A stretch of DNA of 64,000 bases. Source: Bacillota bacterium (lineage in GTDB: Bacteria; Bacillota_A; Clostridia; Christensenellales; Aristaeellaceae). The stretch lies in the NCBI GenBank assembly GCA_023421735.1, contig JAEZSP010000017.1, forward strand, positions 137,200-201,199. Direction: 5' to 3'. This document shows, piece by piece, positions 35,003-43,483 of the stretch. The notes below the pieces were generated by a model. The model made no database searches. It saw only the letters and a list, made by a program, of their open reading frames with translations, and was not told the origin of the DNA. Position 1 is the first letter of the stretch. Each line of letters begins with the position of its first letter. The position numbers and the translations under genes are program-made.

Positions 35003-35899
35003 TTAATCCTCCAAAAGTGCCCATGCGCGGTTGATGACGCGCTTTGTTCCCGCGAGTACGGCGTCCGCATCCTCGTCCTGCCAGGGTTTGACCTCGAAGG
35101 ACAGAACCATGGGATCGTCCCGGCGCAGGAAACCCTCCTCTTTCAGCACCCGGAAGAAGGCGAGCAGTTCAGGCGTATCGTTCGCGCCGCCCGGGAAGCC
35201 GAAGCGCTGGTGGAGATCTCCATAACCGACACAACCCGGATCGGCGACTGCATTTCCGATGTGCAGGTGGGTGATATAGGGTCGCATCGTCTGAAGCGCA
35301 AAGCGCGGCGTTTCAAATGTGATCGGCAGATGGCTCAAATCGACGATCAGCCCGAAGTTGTTACATGCTTCGCGCATATCGGCGGCGAAATGCGCGGCAA
35401 GCGGCGCGGGGCCGATGAGGCAGGCCTTGTCCACGTCAAAATCGAAGACCTCGAGTTCAACCGACATGCCCTTTTGCGCGGCATAGACGCACACCGCCTT
35501 TGTGGTCTTCAAAAGCTGCGCATAGGCCTCACATTTTGTTTCGGGCGCCCACTTGCCGGAAAGGAACGCAATGCCCTTCGCGCCAAGAAATTCCGCTTCG
35601 TCAACTGCCGCAATCAGCGCCTGTTCGGCCCGCTCCCGCCCCGCCTCGTCAAGATCGTTGGGGTTCAATTTCGGCCCGAGCAGACTCGGCTGCGCGCCGT
35701 AGCACACCTTCATGTGTGCCTGATCGAGCAGTTTTTTGGCCTTCTCCCGGGTGTCGTCGTCCGCGAAATGGCAGATTTCGACCGCGTCAAAAAAGTCGTC
35801 CGTCGCGATCCGCTTGAGAGAATCGAGTACCGGATACGCCGGATGGCTCATCCATTGGATCGTTCCCATCTGAAAATAAGCGTGAATGGAATCCTTCAT
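35003..35899 (-). CDS. Sugar phosphate isomerase/epimerase (TIM barrel)
   Basis: The protein has 298 residues of the xylose isomerase-like/AP-endonuclease 2 fold. Metal-site residues fit E in SVELEVFDFD, D and H in GLIVDLSHLP, H in THLHIGNA and E in VLSFEVKPW. Members interconvert sugars or, as Hyi, hydroxypyruvate and tartronate semialdehyde. Between glycerate kinase and a hydroxyacid dehydrogenase this last role is attractive but unproven. GGAGG lies just upstream of the ATG. Confidence 0.8.
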   Translation of the reverse strand: MKDSIHAYFQMGTIQWMSHPAYPVLDSLKRIATDDFFDAVEICHFADDDTREKAKKLLDQAHMKVCYGAQPSLLGPKLNPNDLDEAGRERAEQALIAAVDEAEFLGAKGIAFLSGKWAPETKCEAYAQLLKTTKAVCVYAAQKGMSVELEVFDFDVDKACLIGPAPLAAHFAADMREACNNFGLIVDLSHLPITFETPRFALQTMRPYITHLHIGNAVADPGCVGYGDLHQRFGFPGGANDTPELLAFFRVLKEEGFLRRDDPMVLSFEVKPWQDEDADAVLAGTKRVINRAWALLED

Positions 35900-35930
35900 A
35901 ATGCCTCCTTCTGGTCTGCAATGATCGTCG

Positions 35931-37082
35931 TCATGCTTGCGTTTCCGATTTGATGACCGCGTCGATCGTCCGTGCCAATGCCTCCGCCGTCTTCTCGAGC
36001 AGGATTTCGACGCGCTCATAACTCTCACGCATATCCATCGGCTTGTCCGCGATGGCAAAGATGCCGTCGATGCCGTGCACATACACCGCCTGTGCCATGT
36101 CGTCCGCGCCGCCCACGAGCGCGATCACGGGAATTCCCCCGCACTTTTTGGCACGCCGCGCCACGCCGACCGGAACTTTGCCGTTGATCGTCTGCCCGTC
36201 CATGTGCCCCTCGCCCGTGATCACAATATCCGCATCTTCGAGCGCTGCATCAAACGCCAAAAGATCGAGCACCGTATCGATTCCGCTGCAAAACCGCGCG
36301 CCGCAAAACGCGTACAGCCCCGCGCCCAGTCCGCCCGCCGCGCCGCCACCCTCCAGCGCGAACACGTTCTGCCCGCAATGGGCGGACAGCAGCGTGCCAT
36401 AGTGTCGCAGGGCGTCTTCGAGGATCGGCTCCATCGTCTGCGTGACGCCTTTTTGCGGCCCATAGACGTGCGTCGCACCGTTTTCGCCGCACAGGACGTT
36501 TTTCACATCGGCGGCGCAAATGATCTCGCATTCCCGGACGAGGGGATGGATGCCGCGCGCGTCGATGGTGTGAAGCTGCGCAAGTGCCGCACCCCCGAAC
36601 GCCAGCTCGCGTCCCTGTGCATCCCTCAGCGATACGCCGAGCGCCTGCGCCATGCCAGCGCCCCCGTCGTTGGTTGCCGAGCCGCCGAGACCGAGGATGA
36701 TTTTGCGATACCCTTTTTTCAGGGCGTCGAGGATCATTTGTCCCGTGCCGTATGTGGTGGCACGAACCGGATCCAGTTCCTTCGGATCAAGGCACGTGAG
36801 TCCCGAAGCGGCGCTCATCTCGAGCACGGCAACGCCGTTTCCCATCACCCCATACTTTGCGATGCGTTCCCTGCATAAAGGATCGAGCACGCGGCATTCA
36901 TACATCTCTCCCCTGCCGCCCGCGATCATGGCATCCACCGTTCCCTCTCCGCCGTCTGCCACGGGGAAATTGACGACCTGGGCATCGGGCATGACCTTTT
37001 GGATTCCCCGCGCGATCGCTGTGCCCGCGCGTTGCGCCGAACAGCTCCCTTTATACGAATCCATCGCTATGACAAATTTCAA
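35931..37082 (-). CDS. glxK: Glycerate 2-kinase (GarK/GlxK family)
   Basis: The protein has 383 residues. It starts with KFVIAMDSYKGSCSAQ and contains the family blocks FPVADGGEGT, GLGGSATNDGGAGMAQALG and TGEGHMDGQTINGKVP. It phosphorylates D-glycerate to 2-phosphoglycerate, feeding glycolysis. It is the first gene of a long minus-strand run and is divergent from a CdaR-type gene, the regulator type that controls garK in other bacteria. Confidence 0.93.
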   Translation of the reverse strand: MKFVIAMDSYKGSCSAQRAGTAIARGIQKVMPDAQVVNFPVADGGEGTVDAMIAGGRGEMYECRVLDPLCRERIAKYGVMGNGVAVLEMSAASGLTCLDPKELDPVRATTYGTGQMILDALKKGYRKIILGLGGSATNDGGAGMAQALGVSLRDAQGRELAFGGAALAQLHTIDARGIHPLVRECEIICAADVKNVLCGENGATHVYGPQKGVTQTMEPILEDALRHYGTLLSAHCGQNVFALEGGGAAGGLGAGLYAFCGARFCSGIDTVLDLLAFDAALEDADIVITGEGHMDGQTINGKVPVGVARRAKKCGGIPVIALVGGADDMAQAVYVHGIDGIFAIADKPMDMRESYERVEILLEKTAEALARTIDAVIKSETQA

Positions 37083-37169
37083 GCATTCACCTTCATCCGC
37101 TGGTTACTTCCGTTAAGGCCACAATTTCGGCGTTTAAACAACACCAAATCTCTACAATTTCATGCAATT

Positions 37170-37198
37170 ATCTTAACACCTCGCGCACCCTCAATCAA
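37170..37198 (-). promoter_or_regulatory. Predicted promoter of the glycerate kinase operon
   Basis: Minus-strand -35 TTGATT (37198-37193), 17-base spacer, -10 TAAGAT (37175-37170), about 90 bases before the gene. Confidence 0.6.
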
Positions 37199-37206
37199 AC
37201 AATACC

Positions 37207-37244
37207 AGCACATTGTTTGCGCGTATCGTTGTGCTTTTAGCACA
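37207..37244. promoter_or_regulatory. Repeated AGCACA half-sites, candidate operator
   Basis: AGCACA occurs at 37207-37212 and 37239-37244 and inverted (TGTGCT) at 37230-37235; the last two form a 15-base palindrome. They lie between the two divergent promoters, so they could bind the CdaR-type regulator. Confidence 0.4.
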
Positions 37245-37252
37245 TTTCCACA

Positions 37253-37280
37253 TTGCATTTTGAAATTCGGATGATATAAT
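37253..37280 (+). promoter_or_regulatory. Promoter of the CdaR-type gene
   Basis: -35 TTGCAT (37253-37258), 16-base spacer, -10 TATAAT (37275-37280), about 45 bases before the ATG. Confidence 0.7.
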
Positions 37281-37326
37281 GTATTTAACTGTACATCCAG
37301 AAGGGCAAAGAGGAGGGGACCGGGTC

Positions 37327-38493
37327 ATGAACGGGACGGGCGTCTATGATCAGGCGATCATCCTCCAAACAGATCTGGCCTCGCGGATTGTGGAGAGCGC
37401 CAGAAAGGCTATTGCGTATGACATCAACATCATGAACGAGGACGGCTATATCATCGCGGGTACCGACGGCACGCGGATCGGCTCGTTTCACGAGGTGGCC
37501 TATCGGATCATCAACAGCGACGACGACATCATCGAGGCGGAGGACACAAACAATCTGATCGGCACAAAGCCCGGGATCAATATGGTGCTCAAGCACAAGT
37601 CGCACCGGTTTGGCGTGCTCGGGATCACCGGGGCACCGGATCAGGTGCGCCCGGTCGCGAGCGTTTTGAAGCTCGCTGTCGAGACGATGATCGATTACGA
37701 ACTGCAGCAGCGCAAATATCAGCGCCAGCGCACGCGCCAGGGGATCATCGACGCGGTGATTCTACAGGGAGCGTCGCCGAGCGACGATCTGCCGAAAATA
37801 TTTGAGGACATGGGGATTTCCGTGAAGCCATGTAGGCTGCCTGCCGTGCTCATCCCCGGCGGAGACATCGCGCCAACGGTGCGCGAAAAGGTGGAATACG
37901 CGCTGCGCGAACACGTGCGCGCGCAGGACATCGTGACGAATTGGGATAACGGATCGATCACCGTATTTGTCGCATTCCGGTCAAATCCGGAGGCGTGCAC
38001 GACGTTTCGTTTTGTCATCCCCTCCTATTGGGAAGAGCCCCTCGCCATTCTGGCGCGGGAAAAAATCGAGGCGCGCGTCTTCGTCGGCTCGTTCTGCCGC
38101 CATTATGAGCGCTATTTTGAATCCTATCGCCGGGCGGTCTGGCTTGCGGGACTTCGCCCGCGCCCGGAGGAACGCATCGTTTACTTCATAGATCATCTCC
38201 GGGCCTGGGCACATACGTTTTTGCCCGTTACGGATCTGCACGAAGTATTCAGCACATACACAAAGGATCTGGACGAGAACACATTGGCACAAATGTGCAA
38301 GGTCGAACAGGCACTGACGGATACGAATTACAACATGGTCAATGCGAGCGCGCTGCTGTTCGTTCATAAAAACACGCTCGCCTTATGGCTCAACAGCTAT
38401 CGCAAAACGTTCAGCATCGACCCCATTCATTCGTCCGCTGATCGGATATTCTGGAGACTTCTTTGCCTGTACTGCTCCATCAACAATCGATGA
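37327..38493 (+). CDS. CdaR/sugar-diacid-type transcriptional regulator
   Basis: The protein has 388 residues. The N-terminal sugar diacid recognition domain is clear (LASRIVESARKAIAYDINIM, later GVLGITGAPDQVRPVASVLK). The C-terminus has a PucR-type helix-turn-helix (NMVNASALLFVHKNTLALWL). It should respond to glycerate or a sugar acid and control the divergent glycerate kinase operon, as CdaR does for garK elsewhere. The start at 37327 follows GAGGAGG. Confidence 0.9.
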   Translation: MNGTGVYDQAIILQTDLASRIVESARKAIAYDINIMNEDGYIIAGTDGTRIGSFHEVAYRIINSDDDIIEAEDTNNLIGTKPGINMVLKHKSHRFGVLGITGAPDQVRPVASVLKLAVETMIDYELQQRKYQRQRTRQGIIDAVILQGASPSDDLPKIFEDMGISVKPCRLPAVLIPGGDIAPTVREKVEYALREHVRAQDIVTNWDNGSITVFVAFRSNPEACTTFRFVIPSYWEEPLAILAREKIEARVFVGSFCRHYERYFESYRRAVWLAGLRPRPEERIVYFIDHLRAWAHTFLPVTDLHEVFSTYTKDLDENTLAQMCKVEQALTDTNYNMVNASALLFVHKNTLALWLNSYRKTFSIDPIHSSADRIFWRLLCLYCSINNR

Positions 38494-38531
38494 GCATGAC
38501 GGCGGCGACAAATGCGCAAAGGACGGAATCA

Positions 38532-39065
38532 ATGGAAACGGAACAAAACGGGCGTACGTTTGACCTCAACATGGATAAATGGCGCGAATTATCAAAAAGC
38601 GGTGTAGACATTCCGATCCACTTTTGCGTGCAGGGAGACAGCATGCGGCCCCTGATCCGGCGAAATCGGGACTTGGTGACCGTCGTTCCCCTACGCGCGG
38701 CGCCTGAGATCGGCGACATCGTTTTATTTTATCGCCCAGGCGCGGGCATCAACTACGTGCTGCATCGCGTATGGAAAGTGCAAGGCGATATGGTGCGCAC
38801 ATTTGGCGATGGATGTTATCATCCCGATCCATGGATGCCGTCGAAAAACGTCTGGGGAATCGCCACGCACATCAAGCGCGGATTTTTTGACATCGATCCG
38901 AACAGCCGCTCTTCGCGTGCGTGGGCAAAGGGCTGGACCGCGCTGGTCCGATACCGGAAATGGCTGTTTCTACCGCGGCGGATGTTCGGACGCGTCAAAC
39001 GGATCGCGGCGCGCATCCTGAAATCCGCCGGGTGGCATAGAGGGGGAAATCCCAATGGCGCATGA
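38532..39065 (+). CDS. S24/S26-family (SipW-like) peptidase
   Basis: The protein has 177 residues. The nucleophile motif is VQGDSMRPLI, and YVLHRVWKV holds His where classical signal peptidases have Lys, as in SipW/ER-type enzymes. Unlike a standard signal peptidase it lacks an obvious N-terminal membrane helix. A basic C-terminus follows. It may process a small secreted peptide; no substrate gene is evident. It is 38 bases after the CdaR-type gene and probably co-transcribed. Other in-frame ATGs exist upstream (38490, 38496); 38532 has GGA near. Confidence 0.75.
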   Translation: METEQNGRTFDLNMDKWRELSKSGVDIPIHFCVQGDSMRPLIRRNRDLVTVVPLRAAPEIGDIVLFYRPGAGINYVLHRVWKVQGDMVRTFGDGCYHPDPWMPSKNVWGIATHIKRGFFDIDPNSRSSRAWAKGWTALVRYRKWLFLPRRMFGRVKRIAARILKSAGWHRGGNPNGA

Positions 39066-39258
39066 AAAGCGTCCACAGGAATTCGGCTGCGGAGAACGCA
39101 TGCGGAATGCGGATTCGGAGGCGCCGGATTCCTCTCATCTAGCGGCACTTTTGGCAGATCGGCGCGCGCAGGGCGCAGACGAAGGCGCACGGTTTCGGGA
39201 TTACAAGGAATTCCTCGCGCACAGGGCGCGGGCAAGCAGCATTCGGAGTACTCTTTAA
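39055..39258 (+). CDS. Hypothetical small protein (67 aa)
   Basis: A GAGGGGG site lies 8 bases before ATG 39055, and the frame overlaps the S26 gene end by 11 bases. The sequence is charged with no recognised domain. A further 16-codon frame with a perfect GGAGGAGG site follows at 39273-39323. The segment may be a decayed gene, as the frame of the S26 gene also stays open past its stop. Confidence 0.35.
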   Translation: MAHEKRPQEFGCGERMRNADSEAPDSSHLAALLADRRAQGADEGARFRDYKEFLAHRARASSIRSTL

Positions 39259-39357
39259 CGCCGGAGGAGGCAATGCATTTATTGGAAGAAGAACGAGCAA
39301 ACGAACAATCCACATTGGAATAAGCCCGAACCGGATTCAACATAAAGACACTGATTA

Positions 39358-39518
39358 TAAATAAACGCCGGGAACCCCCGGCTTTCGACGTCCGGGCAAT
39401 TTCGCCGCGGACCTTGTTTATTTAGGGCTATCCCGCACAAAGCATGCAAGTGCCGATGAGATGAATTTTTGTCAGATTGCGCTTGCAGAATTCGCCGGCG
39501 TAGCAGCGCTACGTCAAG
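39358..39518. repeat. MITE-like repeat, copy 1, with preceding palindromes
   Basis: From 39424 to 39518 the sequence matches a second copy at 50210-50321, identical over most of its last 40 bases (from CAGATTGCGCTTGCAG to CTACGTCAA). Just before it, a 9-bp inverted pair (39358-39366/39416-39424) encloses a GC-rich hairpin at 39367-39382 that could end the S26 transcript. The gap 39324-39583 holds no gene. Confidence 0.65.
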
Positions 39519-39583
39519 CGGAGAGCGACAAAGCCAAGGACGAAAGGAGTCGTCGAAAACGCGGTTCTGTTGTGGATGGAGTA

Positions 39584-41278
39584 CTAGCGTTGCGGCGGCT
39601 GGTCATGTGGAATGACCGATTCGATGCGGGTCTGTGGGATAAGAATGACGACACGCGTGCCCTGCATGGGCCTGCTGGTCATGCTGACGCCATACCCTTC
39701 CCCGAACTGCAACTTGATCCGTTCATCCACATTGGTAACGCCGTAGTGCTTGCGCTCGAGCGACTGTTTGAAAATGCTGTGCAGCGTTTCGGCATCCATG
39801 CCCACGCCGTCGTCCTCGACCTCCAATTGGACGTTGCGGTGATTGAGGCGTGCGCGGATATAGAGGGTCAATCGTGCATTTTGCCAGGAGTGATTGACGG
39901 CATTTTCCACAAACGGTTGAAGAATAAAGCGCGGCGTGCCGAAGGGATAGACCAATTCGTCGATCTCCATGACGACGTCCAACCGATGCTGGTACTGGAT
40001 CTTCAGAATATCGAGATACTTTGAGACCTGCGAGATTTCCTGGCGCACGGAGATCAGCCCGGTGCCGCTTGCGAACGTCATGCGATAAAACATGGCGAGC
40101 GCGCGGGTAATGGTATTCACCCGTTTGCCATCGCCCAGAAGGGCCAGATTGCCGATGGAACCCAGTATGTTATACAGAAAATGCGGGTTGATCTGGGCCT
40201 GAAGCATTCTCAGTTCCGTCTGCTTTTGACGCAGCTTTACATAATACTCCCGCTGAAGCAATTCTTCCACGGTATTCATCAGCTCATTGAGCGACCGCAC
40301 AAGGGCGCTCAATTCGTTGCGTTCCGGCATCAAAATGCGCATGCCGTAATCGCCCTGGGCGAATTGATCCACCACCTTCGCGATGCGCAGGACGCGCCGG
40401 GACATCACGGTCGTATAAATAACCGCAAGGGCCAGCATCAGGCAGGTATACAAGGCGGCGAATCGCCGGAGACCGCGCGCGACGCGCTGCGACTCCTGAT
40501 CCAGAAATGCGGTGGAAAGATGCGCCGAAACGACGAATGCATCGTCCGGCGAACGCTTGACCAACAGAACCTCAGGCCTTCCCGTTGCAAGCGGCGTGCC
40601 GACATCCAGAATGGTGCGCCCATTTTTCAGCATGACATCGATGGCGCCGTCTGTAGGAACCACCTCCTGGAGGACTGTCATCATCTCGTCCGCACGCAGG
40701 CAAATGGTCACAAGACCCACCATGCGGTCGCCATCCGGACTCCAGATGCCGCACAGGTGGCAGAGGTCGCGCGCGCCTTCGTCCGCTTCAACCTCCATCC
40801 ATGCATTCATGACCGGATACTCGGAAAAGCGGGTGAACCATGCCTCGCGCTGCGCCTGCTCCATGGGCAATATCGCATACGCAGGCGATTCATCCGCGTT
40901 CGCCGCGGTATCCGCAAGACCATCCAGATAGAGCGTGACCATAACCGAAACGCCCAGTGAACGGGCGAGCGCATCGAGCTGGGCGGGAAATTGGTCCCCG
41001 ACCAGCGTCAGGCGCGCAGCCGCGTCCATTCCGTCGAATTGGCGCAACCGCACATCGTCCGCAAGCGCGCGGGCACCGTTTTGAATGCCCGATTGGATCA
41101 GGGAGATGTGCGTCACCGCTTCTGTGAGTGTCGCATCGTACATCAGCCGTGCTTTGGCGCGGTCGGCAACGGCCAATCGGGGTTGGATGAAAAGGCCGAT
41201 CAGAAGCATCGGCACCGCATAGAGCACCAGAAATGCGAAAATCATCAAAGGGTTCATGCGGGAAATGCGGCGTCTCAT
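39584..41278 (-). CDS. Sensor histidine kinase, YesM/LytS type
   Basis: The protein has 564 residues. Two helices (10-31 and 274-294) flank an extracellular sensor of about 240 residues. A HAMP-like region follows, then the His_kinase domain with H366 in QINPHFLYN, the N box FVENAVNHSW and the G box DDGVGM. It should sense a sugar or cell-surface signal and phosphorylate the response regulator encoded 16 bases upstream. ATG 41278 has no strong ribosome site and is probably coupled to the regulator gene. Confidence 0.93.
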   Translation of the reverse strand: MRRRISRMNPLMIFAFLVLYAVPMLLIGLFIQPRLAVADRAKARLMYDATLTEAVTHISLIQSGIQNGARALADDVRLRQFDGMDAAARLTLVGDQFPAQLDALARSLGVSVMVTLYLDGLADTAANADESPAYAILPMEQAQREAWFTRFSEYPVMNAWMEVEADEGARDLCHLCGIWSPDGDRMVGLVTICLRADEMMTVLQEVVPTDGAIDVMLKNGRTILDVGTPLATGRPEVLLVKRSPDDAFVVSAHLSTAFLDQESQRVARGLRRFAALYTCLMLALAVIYTTVMSRRVLRIAKVVDQFAQGDYGMRILMPERNELSALVRSLNELMNTVEELLQREYYVKLRQKQTELRMLQAQINPHFLYNILGSIGNLALLGDGKRVNTITRALAMFYRMTFASGTGLISVRQEISQVSKYLDILKIQYQHRLDVVMEIDELVYPFGTPRFILQPFVENAVNHSWQNARLTLYIRARLNHRNVQLEVEDDGVGMDAETLHSIFKQSLERKHYGVTNVDERIKLQFGEGYGVSMTSRPMQGTRVVILIPQTRIESVIPHDQPPQR

Positions 41279-41294
41279 GGGCAACGACCGACCT

Positions 41295-42053
41295 TTACAC
41301 GTTCGAAGCCGCCCGGCGATAATCGCCCGGCGTCATCCCGTATTTGGTGCGAAACACCTGTATGAAATAAGACGTGCTGGCATATCCGAGGCGCGCGGCA
41401 AGCTCCGACACACCGACGTCGGTCGTCCTGAGCACCGACGCGGCGTGTTCCAACCGGGCATTGAGGATATAGGCCATGAGGCTGACGCCCGTTTGCTGCT
41501 TGAAGGTCGCGCCGAGATAACCCGAAGAATAATGAAGGTGGGCGGCAACCGATTGGAGGGTTACGCCCTGCCCGATGTTGAACTGTATATACTCGATCGC
41601 CCGGGCGGACATGTCGTCCTCCCCACGCCGTGCGGCGGGTTCCTCGGGCAGGGTGGCGCGGTTTTGCAAAACGCTGCCGCACACCTGGTCAAGCACCTCT
41701 TCCAGCTCGCATTCATCCACAGGCTTGAGCACATAGCCGCTGGCCTGCAGCCGGATGGCGCGCTGCGCATAGTGAAATTCGTCATGCCCGCTGATGAAGA
41801 TTGCTTTCAAATGCGGGATGAAAGTGAGCGCCTCCTCATAAAGGGCGATGCCATCGACGATGGGCATCTGGATATCCGACACCAACAGCTCCAAATCCAG
41901 ATGATCGTTGATAAACGCCATGGCTTCGTGGGCGTTGCAGGCCGTTCCCGCGACGCAGATTCCGTGGTCCTTCCAACGGATCAGATGCGTCATCACTTCA
42001 AGATCCAGCGGCTCGTCGTCCACCATCAGCATTCGAATGGGTTTATGCGTCAT
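41295..42053 (-). CDS. Response regulator, YesN type (REC + AraC)
   Basis: The protein has 252 residues. The receiver domain has the acidic pair D12-D13, phospho-acceptor D60 (VSDIQMP) and K110 (LKPVD). An AraC-type DNA-binding domain covers about 150-250 (VAAHLHYSSGYLGATFKQQ and ELAARLGYASTSYFIQVF). It likely activates the divergent solute-binding protein/transporter operon. A TAGGAGG site precedes the ATG. Confidence 0.93.
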   Translation of the reverse strand: MTHKPIRMLMVDDEPLDLEVMTHLIRWKDHGICVAGTACNAHEAMAFINDHLDLELLVSDIQMPIVDGIALYEEALTFIPHLKAIFISGHDEFHYAQRAIRLQASGYVLKPVDECELEEVLDQVCGSVLQNRATLPEEPAARRGEDDMSARAIEYIQFNIGQGVTLQSVAAHLHYSSGYLGATFKQQTGVSLMAYILNARLEHAASVLRTTDVGVSELAARLGYASTSYFIQVFRTKYGMTPGDYRRAASNV

Positions 42054-42082
42054 CGCCGCCTCCTACAATCCTTTTTGAGGTT

Positions 42083-43153
42083 TCAGGACCAGCGCGTGAT
42101 GCGGTCGACCGCCGCCCGCGCCTCGTCTTCATCGGAAATTCCCGCGATATGTGAAAACCATACGCCCTCGGGGCGGAGCGTCTCAAAGATCTGGGAAAGC
42201 TCGCGCACATGGCAATTCATCTGAATGCCCTTGCCCGCCGCCTGTATTTTTTGATAGACACGCACCCAGCGATGGTACCCCTCATGCCCCGCGCCGCACA
42301 CCCATTGCACCGCGTCCAGTTCCGGAATTTCCAAAAGCGAATCCAGATGCCGCAGCGCCCCGGGGCCATCCAGGTGATAGATGCTGCGCTCATAGAACTT
42401 ACACTCCTGGCGAATGCCATCCAGAAAGACGTCGTCAAACATCTGCTTGCTGATCATGCAGCTGAAATCATTGGACGGGATATAAAACGTGCCGTCGTGG
42501 ATAAGCGGCGTCCAGGAGGTAATCGGCATACCCGCTTCGCGCAGCATGTGATAGAACACGCCGTAAACGGCGTAGTATTCGGGCATCGACTGATCGAGCA
42601 TGCGCCGCACCCATTCGGGATTGTCGACCATGTCCATCGCGAGTTCCTGGGGATCCCGCAGCGCCGCAAGATGGTCCCCGCCGGGATGCAGGTCGGTCAG
42701 TCCCACGATAAAATGGCCCTTCCCATATTCAATCAGCCGCTTTGTAAACGCCACCATCTTGGCAAACAGCGGATGATTGACGTTGAGCCGCGCCTTTCCA
42801 AAATCGGCCTCCCAATCGTGAATAACGGGCTTTGACCAGGTTGTATCCGCGCCGTATTCATACCCGCAGCCGCACCACGCCGAAAAGATTTCGGGCCCGA
42901 GATTCGGAAACGCGATGGGCAGCGCATCGTACAAAAAGCGTGCGGCACGCAACTGGCGATCGATCATCTCTGCGCGATAATCGACATCCAGCCACTTTTC
43001 TTCCAATGTTGCGTAATTGCGCTGTACCATGTCGGGCCGGACTTTTCCGGGCAGAACGATGGAAACCGGTGGGCGGTCGATGATCTGGCGGTTCCAAAAC
43101 GCATCGTAACGCGCCTTGACCTCATCGTAATCGGGCTTCAGGCTCAAGTTCAT
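42083..43153 (-). CDS. Uroporphyrinogen decarboxylase-like (UroD/MtaA family) protein
   Basis: The protein has 356 residues with a UroD-type barrel seen in MtaA-like methyltransferases and in unassigned members near sugar genes (PNLGPEIFSAWCGCGYEYG, GLTDLHPGGDHLAALRDP, IYHLDGPGALRHLDSLLEI). It is too far from haem genes to be HemE. It lies 29 bases upstream of the response regulator and is divergent from the transporter, so it may act on the imported compound. The reaction is unknown. GGAGG precedes the start. Confidence 0.75.
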   Translation of the reverse strand: MNLSLKPDYDEVKARYDAFWNRQIIDRPPVSIVLPGKVRPDMVQRNYATLEEKWLDVDYRAEMIDRQLRAARFLYDALPIAFPNLGPEIFSAWCGCGYEYGADTTWSKPVIHDWEADFGKARLNVNHPLFAKMVAFTKRLIEYGKGHFIVGLTDLHPGGDHLAALRDPQELAMDMVDNPEWVRRMLDQSMPEYYAVYGVFYHMLREAGMPITSWTPLIHDGTFYIPSNDFSCMISKQMFDDVFLDGIRQECKFYERSIYHLDGPGALRHLDSLLEIPELDAVQWVCGAGHEGYHRWVRVYQKIQAAGKGIQMNCHVRELSQIFETLRPEGVWFSHIAGISDEDEARAAVDRITRWS

Positions 43154-43316
43154 CCTTGTCTTCCTCCTTTGGCGAGCGACGGATCGCACGGGCAATCTTC
43201 CGGGCATGCCCCGATCCTTTTCACCAATGTATCACTCTTTTAACCGCCGCACAAGGATATGGCAATATCATTTTTGCATGAAAATGTCGGTAAGTCAATG
43301 GATTGTTTTCGCGCTA

Positions 43317-43345
43317 TTGTAAATTCTCTGTGTCACCCATATACT
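43317..43345 (+). promoter_or_regulatory. Promoter of the second Opp operon
   Basis: -35 TTGTAA (43317-43322), 17-base spacer, -10 TATACT (43340-43345), giving a leader of about 130 bases before the GTG start. The rest of the 330-base gap (43154-43483) shows no gene; it must also hold the divergent promoter for the UroD-like gene, which was not clear. Confidence 0.65.
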
Positions 43346-43483
43346 GAATGTAGAAGCACCGCGGCGCGTGCATCCGCGGGCGACGGCATTTGGAAGGGGG
43401 GAACCCGGGCAAAAGAAGAGGGACCGAACAGATCGCGCCACTCACCGACAATGCATTTTAAAGAAATCAGAGGAGGAAGCATC

